From Acanthacorydalis orientalis (lineage: Eukaryota > Arthropoda > Insecta > Megaloptera > Corydalidae), in NCBI GenBank assembly GCA_034766995.1, contig CM068318.1, positions 33,020,956 to 33,084,955 on the forward strand: 64,000 nt of DNA. Direction: 5' to 3'. Positions 48,663 through 60,479 of this stretch are shown here, one piece after another. How positions within the stretch are numbered: the stretch's first letter is position 1; every line of letters begins with the position of its first letter. The position numbers and the translations under genes were made by a program. The notes beneath the pieces were generated by a model. That model searched no databases and was not told the origin of the DNA. It saw only the letters and a list, made by a program, of their open reading frames with translations.

Positions 48663-49836
48663 AATTTTTATATCGACAAAAATCGCAATATACATTTTCT
48701 TATGAATTTTTTTTTAAAGTGCTACCCATACTTATTCTACAACTAACTAGTTTTACAGCGTCGAAATATTTTCAATATTACATTATGTATGTATTGCATA
48801 GTGCTAATATTTTTTTTTGTTATATTTATTCTATATATTGTATATGTATTATGTATTTATTCCATATAAATATTTTGTTTACATTTATTTCATAAAATTT
48901 CAAAATTATTAAAATCTAATTATAAACCAAAATTGTAGTCAAAATCAATGAGATATTTAATAAAAGTTCAGTCTATTTCCGTTTATTTTAAATTAAATAA
49001 ATCTTTGTACAGTTTTATAATTTTTTACTATAATCATTCTCTTATATTACAAACATGTTTCTATATTTTTTGTGGACACTAGATAGTGGGACAGTGTTCA
49101 AAAATAGATTTATACTATTCTTTCATCATAATAACATGACTAAATTATCGTCAGACGTTAGAAACGTCTTCATATTATTAGAAAACCAACACACGCTTTG
49201 TAGATGAAGTATACTATACATTATTTTTTTAGGATTTCAGTGTCGCAAGAGTAACTTATTTATGATATTATTAACTGTCCAAGTTCAGTTCAGTAGACTA
49301 TAACAACTTGAATTTTAATTGAATATATTTTAGTTTGAAGTTTTATTTGTTTAATTTCTTTAATATTGTTTCATTAAAACATTTTTATTTACACACTTCT
49401 TATTAAATTTAATACATTTTATTTGAATCAGAAAAAGATCATGTTTGTGGTAGTATTGGTATTATTTTTAGGTGTATCCCTTTCATTTCTTGATTAATAG
49501 GTATTTTATTCAGTTTTCATTAGCAAAAACTATTTTTATGCAAAGTGTATCATACATTTTCCTGTTCTGTTATCAACTTTGATCTAATTGAGATTTATGC
49601 TTATTTATTCCTGTCATTAGTAGTGTTCTAATGTTTCGCTTGTGTCATACTATTAAAGACTGTATTGTGTAATTTTCTACCGTATTTTGCTAATGTTTTA
49701 TTGTATTAATAATTTGTGAAGTCAGATTTGTATTCATAGTTTCAATATTATATCTTTAGAATTAATATTAATGCATATATTCATTGGAGAAACAAAATTA
49801 AATTATCAAATAAAAGTATATTCAGGACAATACATA
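48661..49836. other. A+T-rich DNA, no gene recognised
   Basis: A tail of the frame at 48512-48895 is hydrophobic from T-rich codons. No support for a gene. Confidence 0.55.
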
Positions 49837-51146
49837 CACAGTCTGTCAAGAGTCTGGTGCGACTAGTACCGAATAAATACAAGGCGGCAATTATGTTTTG
49901 TTTTTATTTAATTTTTATTCAAAATGCACTCGTTCTAAGTCAATACAATGCTGGAAACGAATAAAATAATTCTTGAAGCAGCCACTGTACTTCGTTTTCG
50001 GAATCGCCTTTAAAACCGCGATCGAAGCCCTTTGAATGTCCTTCATCGCTTCACGCTTTCGTTTCATCGGCAAGTTGAGTTTCGGGAATAACCAGAAGTC
50101 ACGGGGCCAAGTCAGAACAATGTGGGGGCGGGGTGTTCGAATATTGTGATGCCCTTTTTGGTAAAAAAAATCTCGCATGATCTTGAATTTGTGCCCTGGT
50201 GCATGATCGTGCAGAAGCGACAAATACTCGTTCTTGGTATTCAGACCGAACTCAGACTGTTCCATGAGCGATTCAGAACACCCAAACAATATTCAGCGTT
50301 CACAATTTGACCTTACGGTACGAATACCTTGTAGACTATTCATGTTGAATCGAAGAAAACTGTGAGAAATATCTTGATTCAGCTCTTCTGCATACGCACT
50401 TTCTTCAGTTTTGTCTCTTCTGAGCTTTGCCATTCCGCACTCTGCCGCTTTGTGATTGGCTCATATTGAAAATACTATATTTTGTCACCTATTACGGTGT
50501 TTTTCAGGAAATCCAAATCAATGTCAGCTGCTCTTAACATGTTTTTGCAGTGCTCCACTCTGGCATCTTTTTGATCCTTTAACAGCGTGTGACGTACGAA
50601 GTGTTTACATACCTTTCGTTTGTTCAAATCCTCTGTCAGAATTTGATGTACGGTGCTTGTAAGTATACTAGTGAGTTCCTTGATGAGTCTTGTGTACACA
50701 CGGCGGTGCGATATAAGGATTTCCATCACTATTGTACGTTTCCAGAGGCACGACTTGTTTTTGACGGCGGTGCTCGTGAAGCATCTGCGATGACCGAGAA
50801 ACCGAGCACATCATGACACCGAGCACATACTATCTAAAAACATCAGAACGATCTAGTCACCACCGTACACACTTTTCATCATTTCGTACATTTTGTCAGC
50901 TGTTTTGCCCAGCTTAAAACTGAATTTAATATTAGCTCATTGCTCTGTAGTGTTTTTCGACGAGCATTAATAAGGTACTGTCATATTTAACATCAAAATT
51001 AATGACACAGACATGTTAGCGTCTTGAAATTTTGTGTGGCTATAACTGAAATGTCAAGCTTCATAACACAACGACTCATCACGAAATGGCACTCAAGATT
51101 TTTTTTTTCAAAAAAATTAGTCACATCAGACTATTGACAGACTGTA
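49837..51146 (-). mobile_element. Near full-length dead mariner (copy 2)
   Basis: The left end starts CACAGTCTGTCAAGAGTCTG and the right end, read in reverse, starts TACAGTCTGTC. TA borders lie at 49835-49836 and 51147-51148. At 1310 bp it is full length. It resembles 11231-12526 throughout but is clearly better preserved in the coding region. Confidence 0.92.
49920..50977 (-). pseudogene. Mariner transposase pseudogene (copy 2)
   Basis: On the minus strand, fragments of the helix-turn-helix region are followed by an 84-codon frame: STVHQILTEDLNKRKVCKHF, HTLLKDQKDARVEHCKNML, then DFLKNTVIGDKI with the first catalytic aspartate. After stops, a 124-codon frame (49915-50289) has LSLLHDHAPGHKFKIM with the second aspartate and WPRDFWLFPKLNLPMKRKR with the third. 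It ends VLKAIPKTKYSGCF...HFE. All three acidic residues survive, with 35 residues between the last two against 34 in typical DD34D mariners. The frame between first and second is broken, so the gene is dead. Confidence 0.9.
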
Positions 51147-51148
51147 TA

Positions 51149-53764
51149 TATAGAAGAAAATATAAAATTGTACTTTAAGTAGATAAAAATTAAAATATAT
51201 ATTTTAAATATTTGTCAGAACATAGTTATTATTTGTAGCTTATAAAACAAACGACACTGTGATAGACAAATAGAAATAATGTGACAATTTACTGACAATT
51301 ATATTTAACACATTCGTTACCATATTTCACATAATTGTTTGTGTGATACTGATTTTAGTGTCAAACGGACGATACTGAATTTACATTTTATATACCTATT
51401 TTGACACTGAAGGGTTTACCTTATCAGTATAATCAATATCAAATAGCTTAACGAGCAGTCTGACACATGACTGACAAATTTGACTCGAAATTTAGATTAT
51501 ATATTTAGAACATTTCAAAGTTAAACAACTAGCATTCTATTTATTATTCTACACATCGAAACCCAACATGCTGATAGTATGTTGTAGTATTGTTTTTCAA
51601 TTTGGAATCAATGTTATTTATCTAATTGGTAAATCTAAAAATAGTACATTGTTTGGAATACAGAAATAATATTACTGTAGTATTTTAAGCATCATAGTTG
51701 AATAGTTATAGTTCAGTAAATCAGTACAAATTCTTTTCTGAAATTAGAAAAGAATGGAATTACATACATATGCAAGGGAAAAAATTAATGATTTTATAAG
51801 GAAGTCGAATTATAGAGAAAGACTTGAATTAACTCAACAATTGAACTGAAACAATTAATATCAGATATTAAAATAGTTTCATATAAAAGCAACTTACTTT
51901 TTTATTTATTTAAATAAAAGTTTAATAATATATATTACATTCATCGATTACACAAAACGTCAGAATTCTTATAAACTTTTCTTTTATAAATAAATTTTCT
52001 CACACCACAACCCACAATTTTTTTTTATGATCAAAAATGATAAATAATCATTCATCAAACAATTTGATCGGGAAAAAAGGTTGTTTTATTGGACCGAGAG
52101 AAAAGTTTGAATGAAAGATTTGGATTTTTAAATAAAAAGATGTTAAGTTAAACATAATTTCAGTTGAAATGTAATTCAGTTCAAATCTGACCTGGAATTG
52201 TTTGACATGTTTGACGATAAGATCTACAACATTACTAATTCTCGGAATGTTTGAGTGATTAAAACTAAAAATTCTATTAAAAAATGGCGTTCAAATGTGC
52301 AAAAGAAATTAAATTTTTAATTTCTTCAGTGCGTTTCCTATTAAAAAAGGCACAAATTGGTATTAATTTTCATCTCATATGAAATTATTTTGTTGACTGG
52401 AGATTTCAAAATCTGAAGAAAAAAGTTGGACTTGAATATTGTAAGCCTCCCATAAGAAAAGAAAATAAGACCCTTGATCTATGTTTGCGATAAACAAATT
52501 ATTATTGTGGTATGAAAGGTTTTTAATATAGGGTAAATGAGTAAAATAACTTTCATTCTATTATATTTTTTACGTATTCAACGTGTATAAATTTCATAAA
52601 TATAACATAACTTGATTTCTCAAGGAAAAAATGAAATTCAAATGTAAATACTATTACCATAAATTAAAATCGTAGTGTAAGACGTTCTTATGAAACAAAT
52701 AAATTTGTTTAATTATAACGAAATAAATTGTATAATTTCCAATTATAAACTTTATTGGTTTGATTTACATTAGAATTATATACTGTATGATACATTCACT
52801 TTTAAAAAAATACCGGCAAATAAATCAAGATCAAATACTTATATGAAATATGTTCTTCACATACAATTTATAATTAACATATTTGTTCATATAACTTGTA
52901 ATTTAATGTACGAAATTAACGAAAATGAGATTATACGGTTAAAGAATTCAATTTTGTTTACGTTAATGTGTAGATTAACCCAAACATAATTAATATGTAA
53001 AAATGAGAACTATACGCTCATAAAGTATGCATATCGTAATATATTTATGTTCTTAATGTAACTTTACAAAACAGTATTGTATCGAGTTACTCTTGTAAAG
53101 TGGTATTTAAAATAGTATTATTTCGTTGGCTGAACTTCGTGCATTTCAATTTGAAAGTACTGTTGAGTAAATATATTGCAGAAACATTTTTTATTGCTTT
53201 ATTCCCTTCATTTTACACTCTTGAATTGTTTTGATTTATTTCTGCAACGTATGTATAATATGGATTGATGCATTCCATAAAGTCGGCTTTATTTGTATAT
53301 AATTTCAAATTTGTAATAAAAATTGTGAATATAAGAAATAATTTATTATTTTTTATAATTAGTAAAAATATACAAAAAATCAGTTGTGGTATCTATAGTC
53401 ATTTTTTTCAAACTGCTGCAACTGCTAAATCGACAATGTTAAAAAAATTATATTGAAATCTAAAAATTTCAAAACTTCTGAGGTAATGCTGCAGTATTAA
53501 AAAAAACTATATTTTGTAAATATTTAAATATGTAATCTATTGCCTGATTTTATTATTAAATAAATAAAAATTAAATTGAAAAAGGTTCTAATTCATGACT
53601 TTACACTGAAAGTAAGTAATTTAATTCGAAAACATTTTTACAAATATTTTTTATCTTTTCAAAAATAATACAGGATAATGGTAGAAGTCTGACACCTAAT
53701 AAATGAGTCTAATTCAAAGTCTGTGTTTATTTGTTATTAAATTGCACTATTTTCGCCTTTAAAT
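51149..53764. other. A+T-rich DNA, no gene recognised
   Basis: No microsatellite longer than about 15 bp, no transposon end and no coding block were found in this 2.6 kb, which makes it one of the plainest stretches of the window. Confidence 0.55.
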
Positions 53765-53766
53765 TA

Positions 53767-54316
53767 TTAGGTTGGTGGGAAAATAAATGCGGTTTTTGTT
53801 TTCTAAATTCTAATCTTATTTTTTTTAATGAAAGTGTAATTTCATCGTGTTCATGTTAATATCATTTTAAAGTACATTTTTCTGTATGTATTTTACATCT
53901 GTAACATCGACTTTGGTTTTATTATTAATTTTGCATCAAATTGAGCTCTTGAATTAAAGATGGAAAAGAAGAAAATAAGAGCTATTTTTTGTACGAGTTC
54001 AAAACGGGTTCTAAAGAAGCAGAAATTGCTCGTAAACTAAAAGATTCTTTTAATATGGGTAACTGTTAAGGAACGTACGGTGTAATGGTGATTCCAAAAA
54101 TTTTGTGTTGGAGACGAAAGCTTCGAATTGAAGAAGATCGCGGGTTTCAGAACTCCCGGAATTTTACACGACCGGAATAAATAAACTTGTAATTAATTGG
54201 CAGAAATGTGTCGATTCTAATGGTGCTTATTTCGATTAATAAACTTAATTATTAGCTGAAAAAAATGTATAATAATTTGAAGGCCATAAACCATAATTAT
54301 TTTTCTACTAACCTAA
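53767..54316 (+). mobile_element. Hsmar1-like mariner, deleted, copy 4
   Basis: Left end TTAGGTTGGTGGGAAAATAA and right end ...ATTTTTCTACTAACCTAA lie between TA duplications (53765-53766, 54317-54318). Its length (550 bp) is like the MITEs but the internal deletion is different. This copy keeps the ATG (53959) and helix-turn-helix and then the true transposase C-terminus (NWQKCVDSNGAYFD and stop, near 54197-54240). It therefore arose by an independent deletion of the autonomous element. Confidence 0.92.
53959..54240 (+). pseudogene. Mariner transposase, central deletion
   Basis: The start is ATGGAAAAGAAGAAAATAAG. The N-terminus (MEKKKIRAIF, with a one-base slip, then EIARKLKDSF, ERTV*W*FQKF) runs to about 54130. 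A joint near 54150 leads to the C-terminal motif WQKCVDSNGAYFD with its stop codon. The catalytic aspartates are all in the deleted part. The family's full-length transposase would be about 340 residues. Confidence 0.85.
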
Positions 54317-54318
54317 TA

Positions 54319-55840
54319 GATATTAAACACCGATGCTGGTATTCTTGCCACTGTGAAAAATAATTGTAATAATAATTTTTATTGAGTATTTTTTATTCTT
54401 CAATTATATTCGATTGAATCTCGTACATATATTAAAAATAAAGCTTTTTGTGAAATTTTAAAAGATAATATTGATATGAAGCAATTTTGAGTGAATATAA
54501 TAGAGGTATTCTAGCACTGAATTTTTTGTGAAAAACTGAAATATCTATATATTATCAATAATGCAGTGTGTGAAAGATGTAGAGCCGTCTTGAATAGTTC
54601 AGTTATGCATTATGCATTGTGTCTTTGCACCCAAATACATATATGAATAATCTTTGTTAACATTTCTTATATAAATATTGATTAACAATTTTTCCTCCAG
54701 GTAAACAATTTCTCAAGATTGATCTTCTTGCGGTAAAAAAATACTTTATTTTTAATTTCCGACACCAAAAACTTTTGGCTTCAACAATATTTTTCCTGTT
54801 AAATGTATGAAACTACCATCTTAATCAAGTCGTATTCAAAAAATCATTTCTCATTAACAAATAACATTTATTGTAAAATTGTTGAACATTTTTTTACGAG
54901 TACAAAATATTAACACAAAATATTTAATCCAGTCACATGTTACTTTCATGATGTTTTTTTTTAACAAACCAGCATAGGCTTGGTCTATCTTTATATTTTC
55001 TTATTAAAGTTCTGCAAAATGGTCACGATTAATTCCTAATTCTTTAAAAGCCACAATGACAGTCATAGATATTCTTATTAATTCTCGAACTTATATTTTT
55101 GTAGAGTCATATTATTTACGGCTGACCGAAATAGAATACAGCTTTGTAGTACTGTCTTTCCTAAATAGTTTGTCATATAGATGCTCGGTTGCTTGACATA
55201 TTATTTATGAAGTAAAAACCAGCATATTTGTTGACTTTAATATGAAATATTATCGTATATCTTTGCGCTGTTGTGCGCTTTTCTAATTTGAAAGATAGCA
55301 AAAGAAATACGTATCCTCGTATTTGTTATTCATTCAATACTGATTTTTTTTTTAAAAAAATGAAACATGCAGGGCATACAAACAAAGTAAATTAGAAATA
55401 GTGATGTACTGCATGACCTCGAATTGTTTTCGTTGTATTAAATTTAATCAAAACAATATTAAAGAAACAGTACGAATATTAAAGTGAAAAAATACGAATT
55501 CCTATATAAACGTTTCGCATATCTTCAGACGGATTTCTGGTGGAATATTTCTCATCCATCCCCCAAAACGTTACACAATACTTGTAATAACACTAGTTTC
55601 TCTTACTATTCTGGTATGTAGACGTCGAGTTTTATTATATAGTATATAAATGAAAAGAAAATAGTAGTATAATAATCATAATAGTAATAAAAAATAAACG
55701 GGTGATGTTGGAAGATATATGTATAATAATATACATACACACACACATATATACATACATATATATATATATTGGTATATAGAGATTACTTTTAACTATT
55801 TTACGATGAAAATTGCTAAAAAAATAATATTTTGTTTCAG
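54319..55840 (+). other. Intron or 5' flank of Pellino
   Basis: This A+T-rich stretch leads to the splice acceptor at 55840 (AATATTTTGTTTCAG). A CA/TA microsatellite lies at 55729-55771. No upstream exon was recognised, so I cannot say where the intron begins. Confidence 0.5.
55729..55771. repeat. (CA)n(TA)n microsatellite
   Basis: CATACACACACACA leads into TATATACATACATATA repeats, 70 bp before the Pellino exon. Confidence 0.9.
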
Positions 55841-55936
55841 GACGGATGGCACAGAATCCCCAATACTAGAGGAACAGGATTCTGCCCATGGGGATAAACC
55901 AAAACTCGTCAAATACGGCGAACTAGTCATCTTAGG
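55841..55936 (+). CDS. Pellino, internal N-terminal exon (partial gene)
   Basis: Pellino proteins are RING-type E3 ubiquitin ligases with an N-terminal FHA-like domain. They act in the cytoplasm on Toll/IL-1 receptor signalling and bind the kinase Pelle/IRAK. The 96-bp exon encodes 31 whole codons: TDGTESPILEEQDSAHGDKP followed by KLVKYGELVILG. TDGTESPIL and YGELVILG are the conserved start of insect Pellino, just ahead of the FHA-like wing. The acceptor is TTTTGTTTCAG and the donor GTGAGT. Both borders are phase 2: the exon starts with the last base of an Arg/Lys/Ser-type codon and ends with GG of the next glycine. The start codon is therefore in an upstream exon and the YNG... continuation in a downstream exon, neither found here. 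Base composition is markedly higher in G+C than its surroundings. No stop or frame damage is seen. Confidence 0.92.
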
Positions 55937-56208
55937 GTGAGTTTACGTATCATTATAACATTGAATATGCAAATTTTTAAAATATTGTAATACAGAAAAA
56001 TAATATTATTTCATAATTCTTATTTAAGTTCTAAATTATATAAAAAGTCATATTCATTCACATATCTTTTATTTATTGTGTGCGTGGGCGCGTAGAAGTG
56101 TGTATGTATAAACAATCCTCGTATAATACGGTGTGTATAACACGATATGTTCAAGAAGAACGAAGTAGGATAAAATTCAGGATTGAGACGTACATATGTA
56201 CATATGTA
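55937..56208 (+). other. Start of Pellino intron
   Basis: It begins with the GTGAGTTTAC donor. No branch or exon signals follow. The right 60 bases contain ACATATGTACATATGTAC repeats beside the Tc1 insertion. Confidence 0.6.
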
Positions 56209-57833
56209 CAATGGCCAGGAAAAGTATTCAAACAGTTGCAAATTTTAAACAAAATACTAATTTCCTCTTTAAATTGAAGGCATTGTTTTAGAATTTTCAC
56301 AATTTTGTTTTACGTAAACGTATTATGTTTCACTTATAATTACAAATTTAATTTTCATTAATACAATTTTTCCAGAAAACTAAAAACTATGCAACGCAAA
56401 AGTATTCAATCATATGACATAAATTTTCGCAAAAATAGGGGATTCCCAGAATTTGTGATTTGCCAATCATTGAAACAATACTGGTTAAATGCATTTTTGT
56501 TCATTCGTATATTAGAGTTGTAAAAGAAAGCCATATATGCGAAATTCATTTAATATTATACACTATGGCTGAACGAAAAGGTTTACAAACTAGTGTTAAA
56601 GTTAGTGTAAAAGAAAATTACTAGTGTTAAAGAAAATTAATTATAAAACATCAAGAAAATAAAACACTAAGTGAAATTGTGGGAAGAAGTCGTCATACTG
56701 TTTATAGCATAATTAAACATTATAAGACAGAAAAAAAGACTAGAAACTAAAATTCGTAACGGTCGACTAAGGAAAACAACACCCAAGCAAGAATGAAAAT
56801 TTTTGCATAAAGTGAACCAAAATCCCAGAATTAGTGCTCCAAAGGTAGCTGTAGTTATCAATAGCATTAGTGACAAATGCGTAAGTGCTGATACAATAAG
56901 AAGAACGATTTACCGAACCGGATATAGAGCTCGAGTTGCTAGAAGAAAACCCGCATTAAGTGAAGCAAACAAGAAAAAAACGTCTGGAGTTTGCAAGAGT
57001 ACTTACGTGTATTCCAAATTTTTGAGAACTTATTTTTCTCCGATGAAAGCAAGTTCAACATTTGTGGGTCGAATGATCGTGTTATAATATGCAGAAAACC
57101 TGGAAATGAACTCAGTCCTAAAAATCTTCAATGAACTGTCAAATTCATTGACGGCGGAGTAATGGTGTGAGGTTGCATATTGACCAAAGGTTAATAATAA
57201 TTGATTTGATAATGGACTCATTGATGTATTTAAACATATTAAAAAATAATTTCAAAGAAAATAGAATAAGTATGGGAATAGTTAGGAGGTTTTATTTCCA
57301 ACAAGATAATGATCCGAATTACACCGTTTACGATGTGCGCCAGTGGATCATTTATAATTGCCCACATATATTTCAAACTCCTCCTCAATCGCCAGGTATG
57401 AACTCAATAAAAAAATCTTCGGGCCCTTATGGAAGAGCGTATCAAAAAACATGCCGTTTCCAATAAAGAACATCTAGAAAGATACTTTTGGAAGAATGGA
57501 GGAAAATAACATCTGAACAAACATCAAATTTAGTTAAATCAATGCCAAATGACTTCTAACTGTAATTAATGCTAATGAAAACAACATATTAATTTAAAAA
57601 TTACATTACATTTTGATGGTTGTTTATCAATTATTTGAATACTTTTGCGTTGCATATTTTTTAGTTTCCTAGGAAAGTATATTAATGAAAATTACATTTG
57701 TAATTATGAATGAAACATAATAAGTTTAAGTAAAACAAAATAGTGAAAATTCTTAAAGAACGCCTTTAATTTGAAGAGAAAATTAGCATTTTGTCTAAAA
57801 TTGCCAACTGTTTGAATACTTTACTGGCCACTG
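56209..57833 (+). mobile_element. Tc1-like element with long IR/DR ends
   Basis: Left arm (CAATGGCCAGGAAAAGTATT...) and right arm (reverse: CAGTGGCCAGTAAAGTATTC) are inverted repeats of roughly 200 bp that remain easy to align. Each arm carries the motif AAAGTATTCAAACAG at its outer end and AAAAGTATTCAA at its inner end (about 56398-56415 and 57627-57645). This is the two-site IR/DR arrangement. The left flank is TA (56207-56208). The right flank is TG, a likely one-base decay of the duplication. This is one of the best preserved transposons in the window and lies only 272 bp inside the presumed Pellino intron, in the sense direction. Confidence 0.93.
56565..57559 (+). pseudogene. Tc1 transposase pseudogene (DD34E, E lost)
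   Basis: The frame begins MAERKGLQTSVKVSVKEN, with a small internal duplication (ACTAGTGTTAAAG-type) that breaks it. The helix-turn-helix gives IVGRSRHTVYSIIKHYK. Then come NPRISAPKVAVVINS and RTIYRTGYRARVARRKPALS. The first catalytic block is FSDESKFNICGSND (near 57035-57078). The second block FQQDNDPNYTVYDVRQWI (near 57295) holds the second aspartate, and SPGMNSIK follows. With 34 residues between, the position of the glutamate (NPIE in active Tc1) is a lysine, next to a frameshift after which KNLRALMEERI continues. Several stops (near 56621 and 56748) add to the damage. Confidence 0.92.
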
Positions 57834-58204
57834 TGGTTTAATTATAAGCATGGATGTATTAGCGCTCCTTTCTGTACGCATGTCTTGCATTGTTGTATCG
57901 AAAAGTGATCTCTATTTAATGAAATGTTGAGATATTCTGTTAGTAAACATTATTTGATACATTTGAATTGCTAAATTACTTTCATTCAAATTAATTGATA
58001 AGAATTTCTTAGTTGTAAAACAATTTTAAAAGTTAAATATCTTAAAACTTATTTTAATTTATAATATCTCAAAACCTATTAGGTATAGGTGTAGGTGACG
58101 TATAAAAGATGTAGGTATTATTAAAATAATTTATTGAACATTTTGTAATTTCTATTGATATATGAAATAAAAGTAAAGTGTTTAAGTAAATGTTATTTTG
58201 TTTA
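57834..58204 (+). other. Presumed Pellino intron, no feature
   Basis: A+T-rich, nothing assignable. Confidence 0.5.
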
Positions 58205-58345
58205 CTTTAAAACGCTATATAGTACTATAGGAACGATATAACGTATTTTGTATGACTTTCAAACCTCGTATAACACCGCTTCACATAATATGGTGTTTTC
58301 GTGGAATCAGTAAACCGTTCTATACGAGGGTTTGTTGTGTGTGTG
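58205..58345. repeat. Inverted-repeat patch, pogo/Tigger-end-like
   Basis: AAACCTCGTATAACACCG (near 58260) faces TATACGAGGGTTT (near 58321). The arms of about 12 bp have an imperfect loop, and several further ATATAACG-like words lie to the left. Such CCTCGTATAAC inverted ends occur in pogo/Tigger-type MITEs, but I saw no terminal TA pair. It may be a fragment. Confidence 0.35.
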
Positions 58346-58374
58346 TATATATATATATATATATACACACAATT

Positions 58375-58429
<55 letters not shown>
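58334..58429. repeat. (TG)n(TA)n block
   Basis: TGTGTGTGTATATA...ACACAC is followed after AATTTATAAA by a TA run of about 48 bp. Confidence 0.96.
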
Positions 58430-58431
<2 letters not shown>

Positions 58432-59171
58432 TTATTGATACTTACTCATTTGACTTATTCATCATAATACAAGAAAACTTATTTTCTTTCGATTACAAAC
58501 TATGTTTTTTAAAACGGAATTGTAATCCATTACAAAATAATGAATATTTGTGTACGATGAAATTTCTAAATATAGAAATTAAACGTAAAAACCAGTTCCA
58601 AATAATTTTTACAACGGAAAAAAACTTAATTTGATAAATTAAATAATATAGCAACGTAATTATATAATTTATTGTTATATTTAAATAAGTTAATTATGTT
58701 TATTTATCCTGTTACAAGTATATTATCAACATATATTTTATAAAAAAAACTTGTAAAGATATCGAATAGGTTCCGTTAATGACGACTGTGTAATTATAAT
58801 CAACATATGGATATATGCTCTATTATGATTTTTATATTATCTACATTTTCAGTAATCTGTAATTCAAATGAAGTCTGCAATTTCATTTTATTTATTTGTG
58901 TTTACACAATGTAAGAGTGTTTTATTTAATTCAGACGGCGGGTGCACACTTTCACATTCAGTTAATGTTTAGTATGTAAAATGTATTTAAAATATTACGT
59001 TTACTTTATTACTATTTTTATTAAATGTATTCCATTACTTTAACTATTAACATTGAAAAAGTTATGGAGTGTTTTAGTGAACATGAGATACCATTAAATT
59101 AAATTTCAAAATTATCTTATATTTTATTTACTTTTTTTTGACCGAAAAAAAATATTCATATATTTCACAAT
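58430..59171 (+). other. Presumed Pellino intron, no feature
   Basis: No transposon end or exon was recognised. Confidence 0.5.
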
Positions 59172-59173
59172 TA

Positions 59174-59578
59174 TTAGGTTGGTATAAAAATAATTACGGT
59201 TTATGAGCTTCAAATTCAAATACATTTTTCTCAGCTAAGTGGTCTTAAGTGGTTTTAAGTGGTCCAGAACTGTTGAATTACTAACGCCTAATTTTTGTGC
59301 AAACTCTCAAATTGTTGTCCGTGGTTATGATTTTACTAACGCCTTCAGCTGGTCGTTATTAACTGAAGAAGGATGCTCGCAATCTTCTTCATTTTCAAGG
59401 CTCTCGTCCCTAATACGAAATTTTTGGAATCATCATTGCACCGTACGTTCCTTAACAGTATCCAAATATCATTTTGAAGTGATATTAACATGAACACGAT
59501 GAAATGACACTTTCATTGAGAAAAAAGTAAGGTTAGAATTCAGAAAACACAAACCGTAATTATTTTCTACTAACGTAA
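59174..59578 (-). mobile_element. Hsmar1-like mariner MITE, copy 5 (shortest)
   Basis: TTAGGTTGGTATAAAAATAA at the left and ...TAATTATTTTCTACTAACGT at the right lie between TA duplications (59172-59173, 59579-59580). At 405 bp it lacks about 150 bp more than its siblings. On the minus strand the leader joins directly to the second helix-turn-helix (ERTVQ, IPKISY*GRESLENEE). At the other junction CCACTTA is repeated three times. It lies antisense in the presumed Pellino intron. Confidence 0.9.
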
Positions 59579-59580
59579 TA

Positions 59581-60479
59581 TATTTGTCACATAACTAAAT
59601 TTACATTAGAACATCAGAAACATTTCGTTATCAAAATATTTAATAATCGTTTATCATCTTTTCTCACGGATTTTAATAGCAATGACATTTTATTAAGTTC
59701 GCAAGCATTTTTATCCTTGCAGTTTTTTAGTCCAGTTTTGAGCAAAATTTTTCATATAATAATTTTAAAAAGAACTCACTAACATTTATAGATCTTATAT
59801 TAATTGTGTTCTATATTTCATAAAAATCCGGTCAGATAGCCAGTTAAATTTCAGTTTGAATATACTTCTGGACTCTTCTCTCGATTTCATAAGCTGACGG
59901 AGGAGGCATATTCGTTAAATTGGAAAGGTAGTAAAATCAAATGGAAAACCGAAATGAAAAAAATATTCTTTTAAAATCCATATAGTAAATATAATACATC
60001 CAAAATGAAGTAAATAATTATTCTTTTAAAATCCATATAGTAAATATAATACATTCAAAATGAAGTAAATAATTATTTGCATACCAACCATACCAACATT
60101 TTAATTTTTATTTGCTTATTCTTGCTGAGCTGATTTTTTAACCACAACTACTCTCAGATATATCACAACTACCATCTTTTACACAGGAGTTTGTGTACAT
60201 TTTCACGGCAGTTGTACGGAGTTAGTTAACAACCTTATTGTTTCATTTTCTTGGTCATAATTAGTTAATCAGTGACAGTAGTAGCTAGAACATTTTTTCT
60301 ATATATCTTTTGGATTTGTAAAGAAATTCATTTTTAACTCTTTCATAAACTACAAAACTTATTCTAATCAAAAAGTTCAATAAATAATCATTTTACTGTA
60401 CACCAAAACCTAAACTGTGAAAATTGGGCAAAATTGAAATGCATAATGATTAAAATTCAAAAAAGTAATCTTCAGTTCG
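59581..60479 (+). other. Presumed Pellino intron, tandem duplication
   Basis: Holds only the 55-bp duplication at 59964-60073. Confidence 0.5.
59964..60073. repeat. 55-bp tandem duplication, two copies
   Basis: The unit starting ATTCTTTTAAAATCCATATA occurs at 59965 and 60020 with one base difference seen (CATCCAAAA against CATTCAAAA). The near identity points to a recent duplication. Confidence 0.92.

Noticed and set aside
48512..48895. 127-codon frame as a gene
   Set aside because: It starts inside the hAT-type MITE, passes through a TA tract and consists of T-rich codons.
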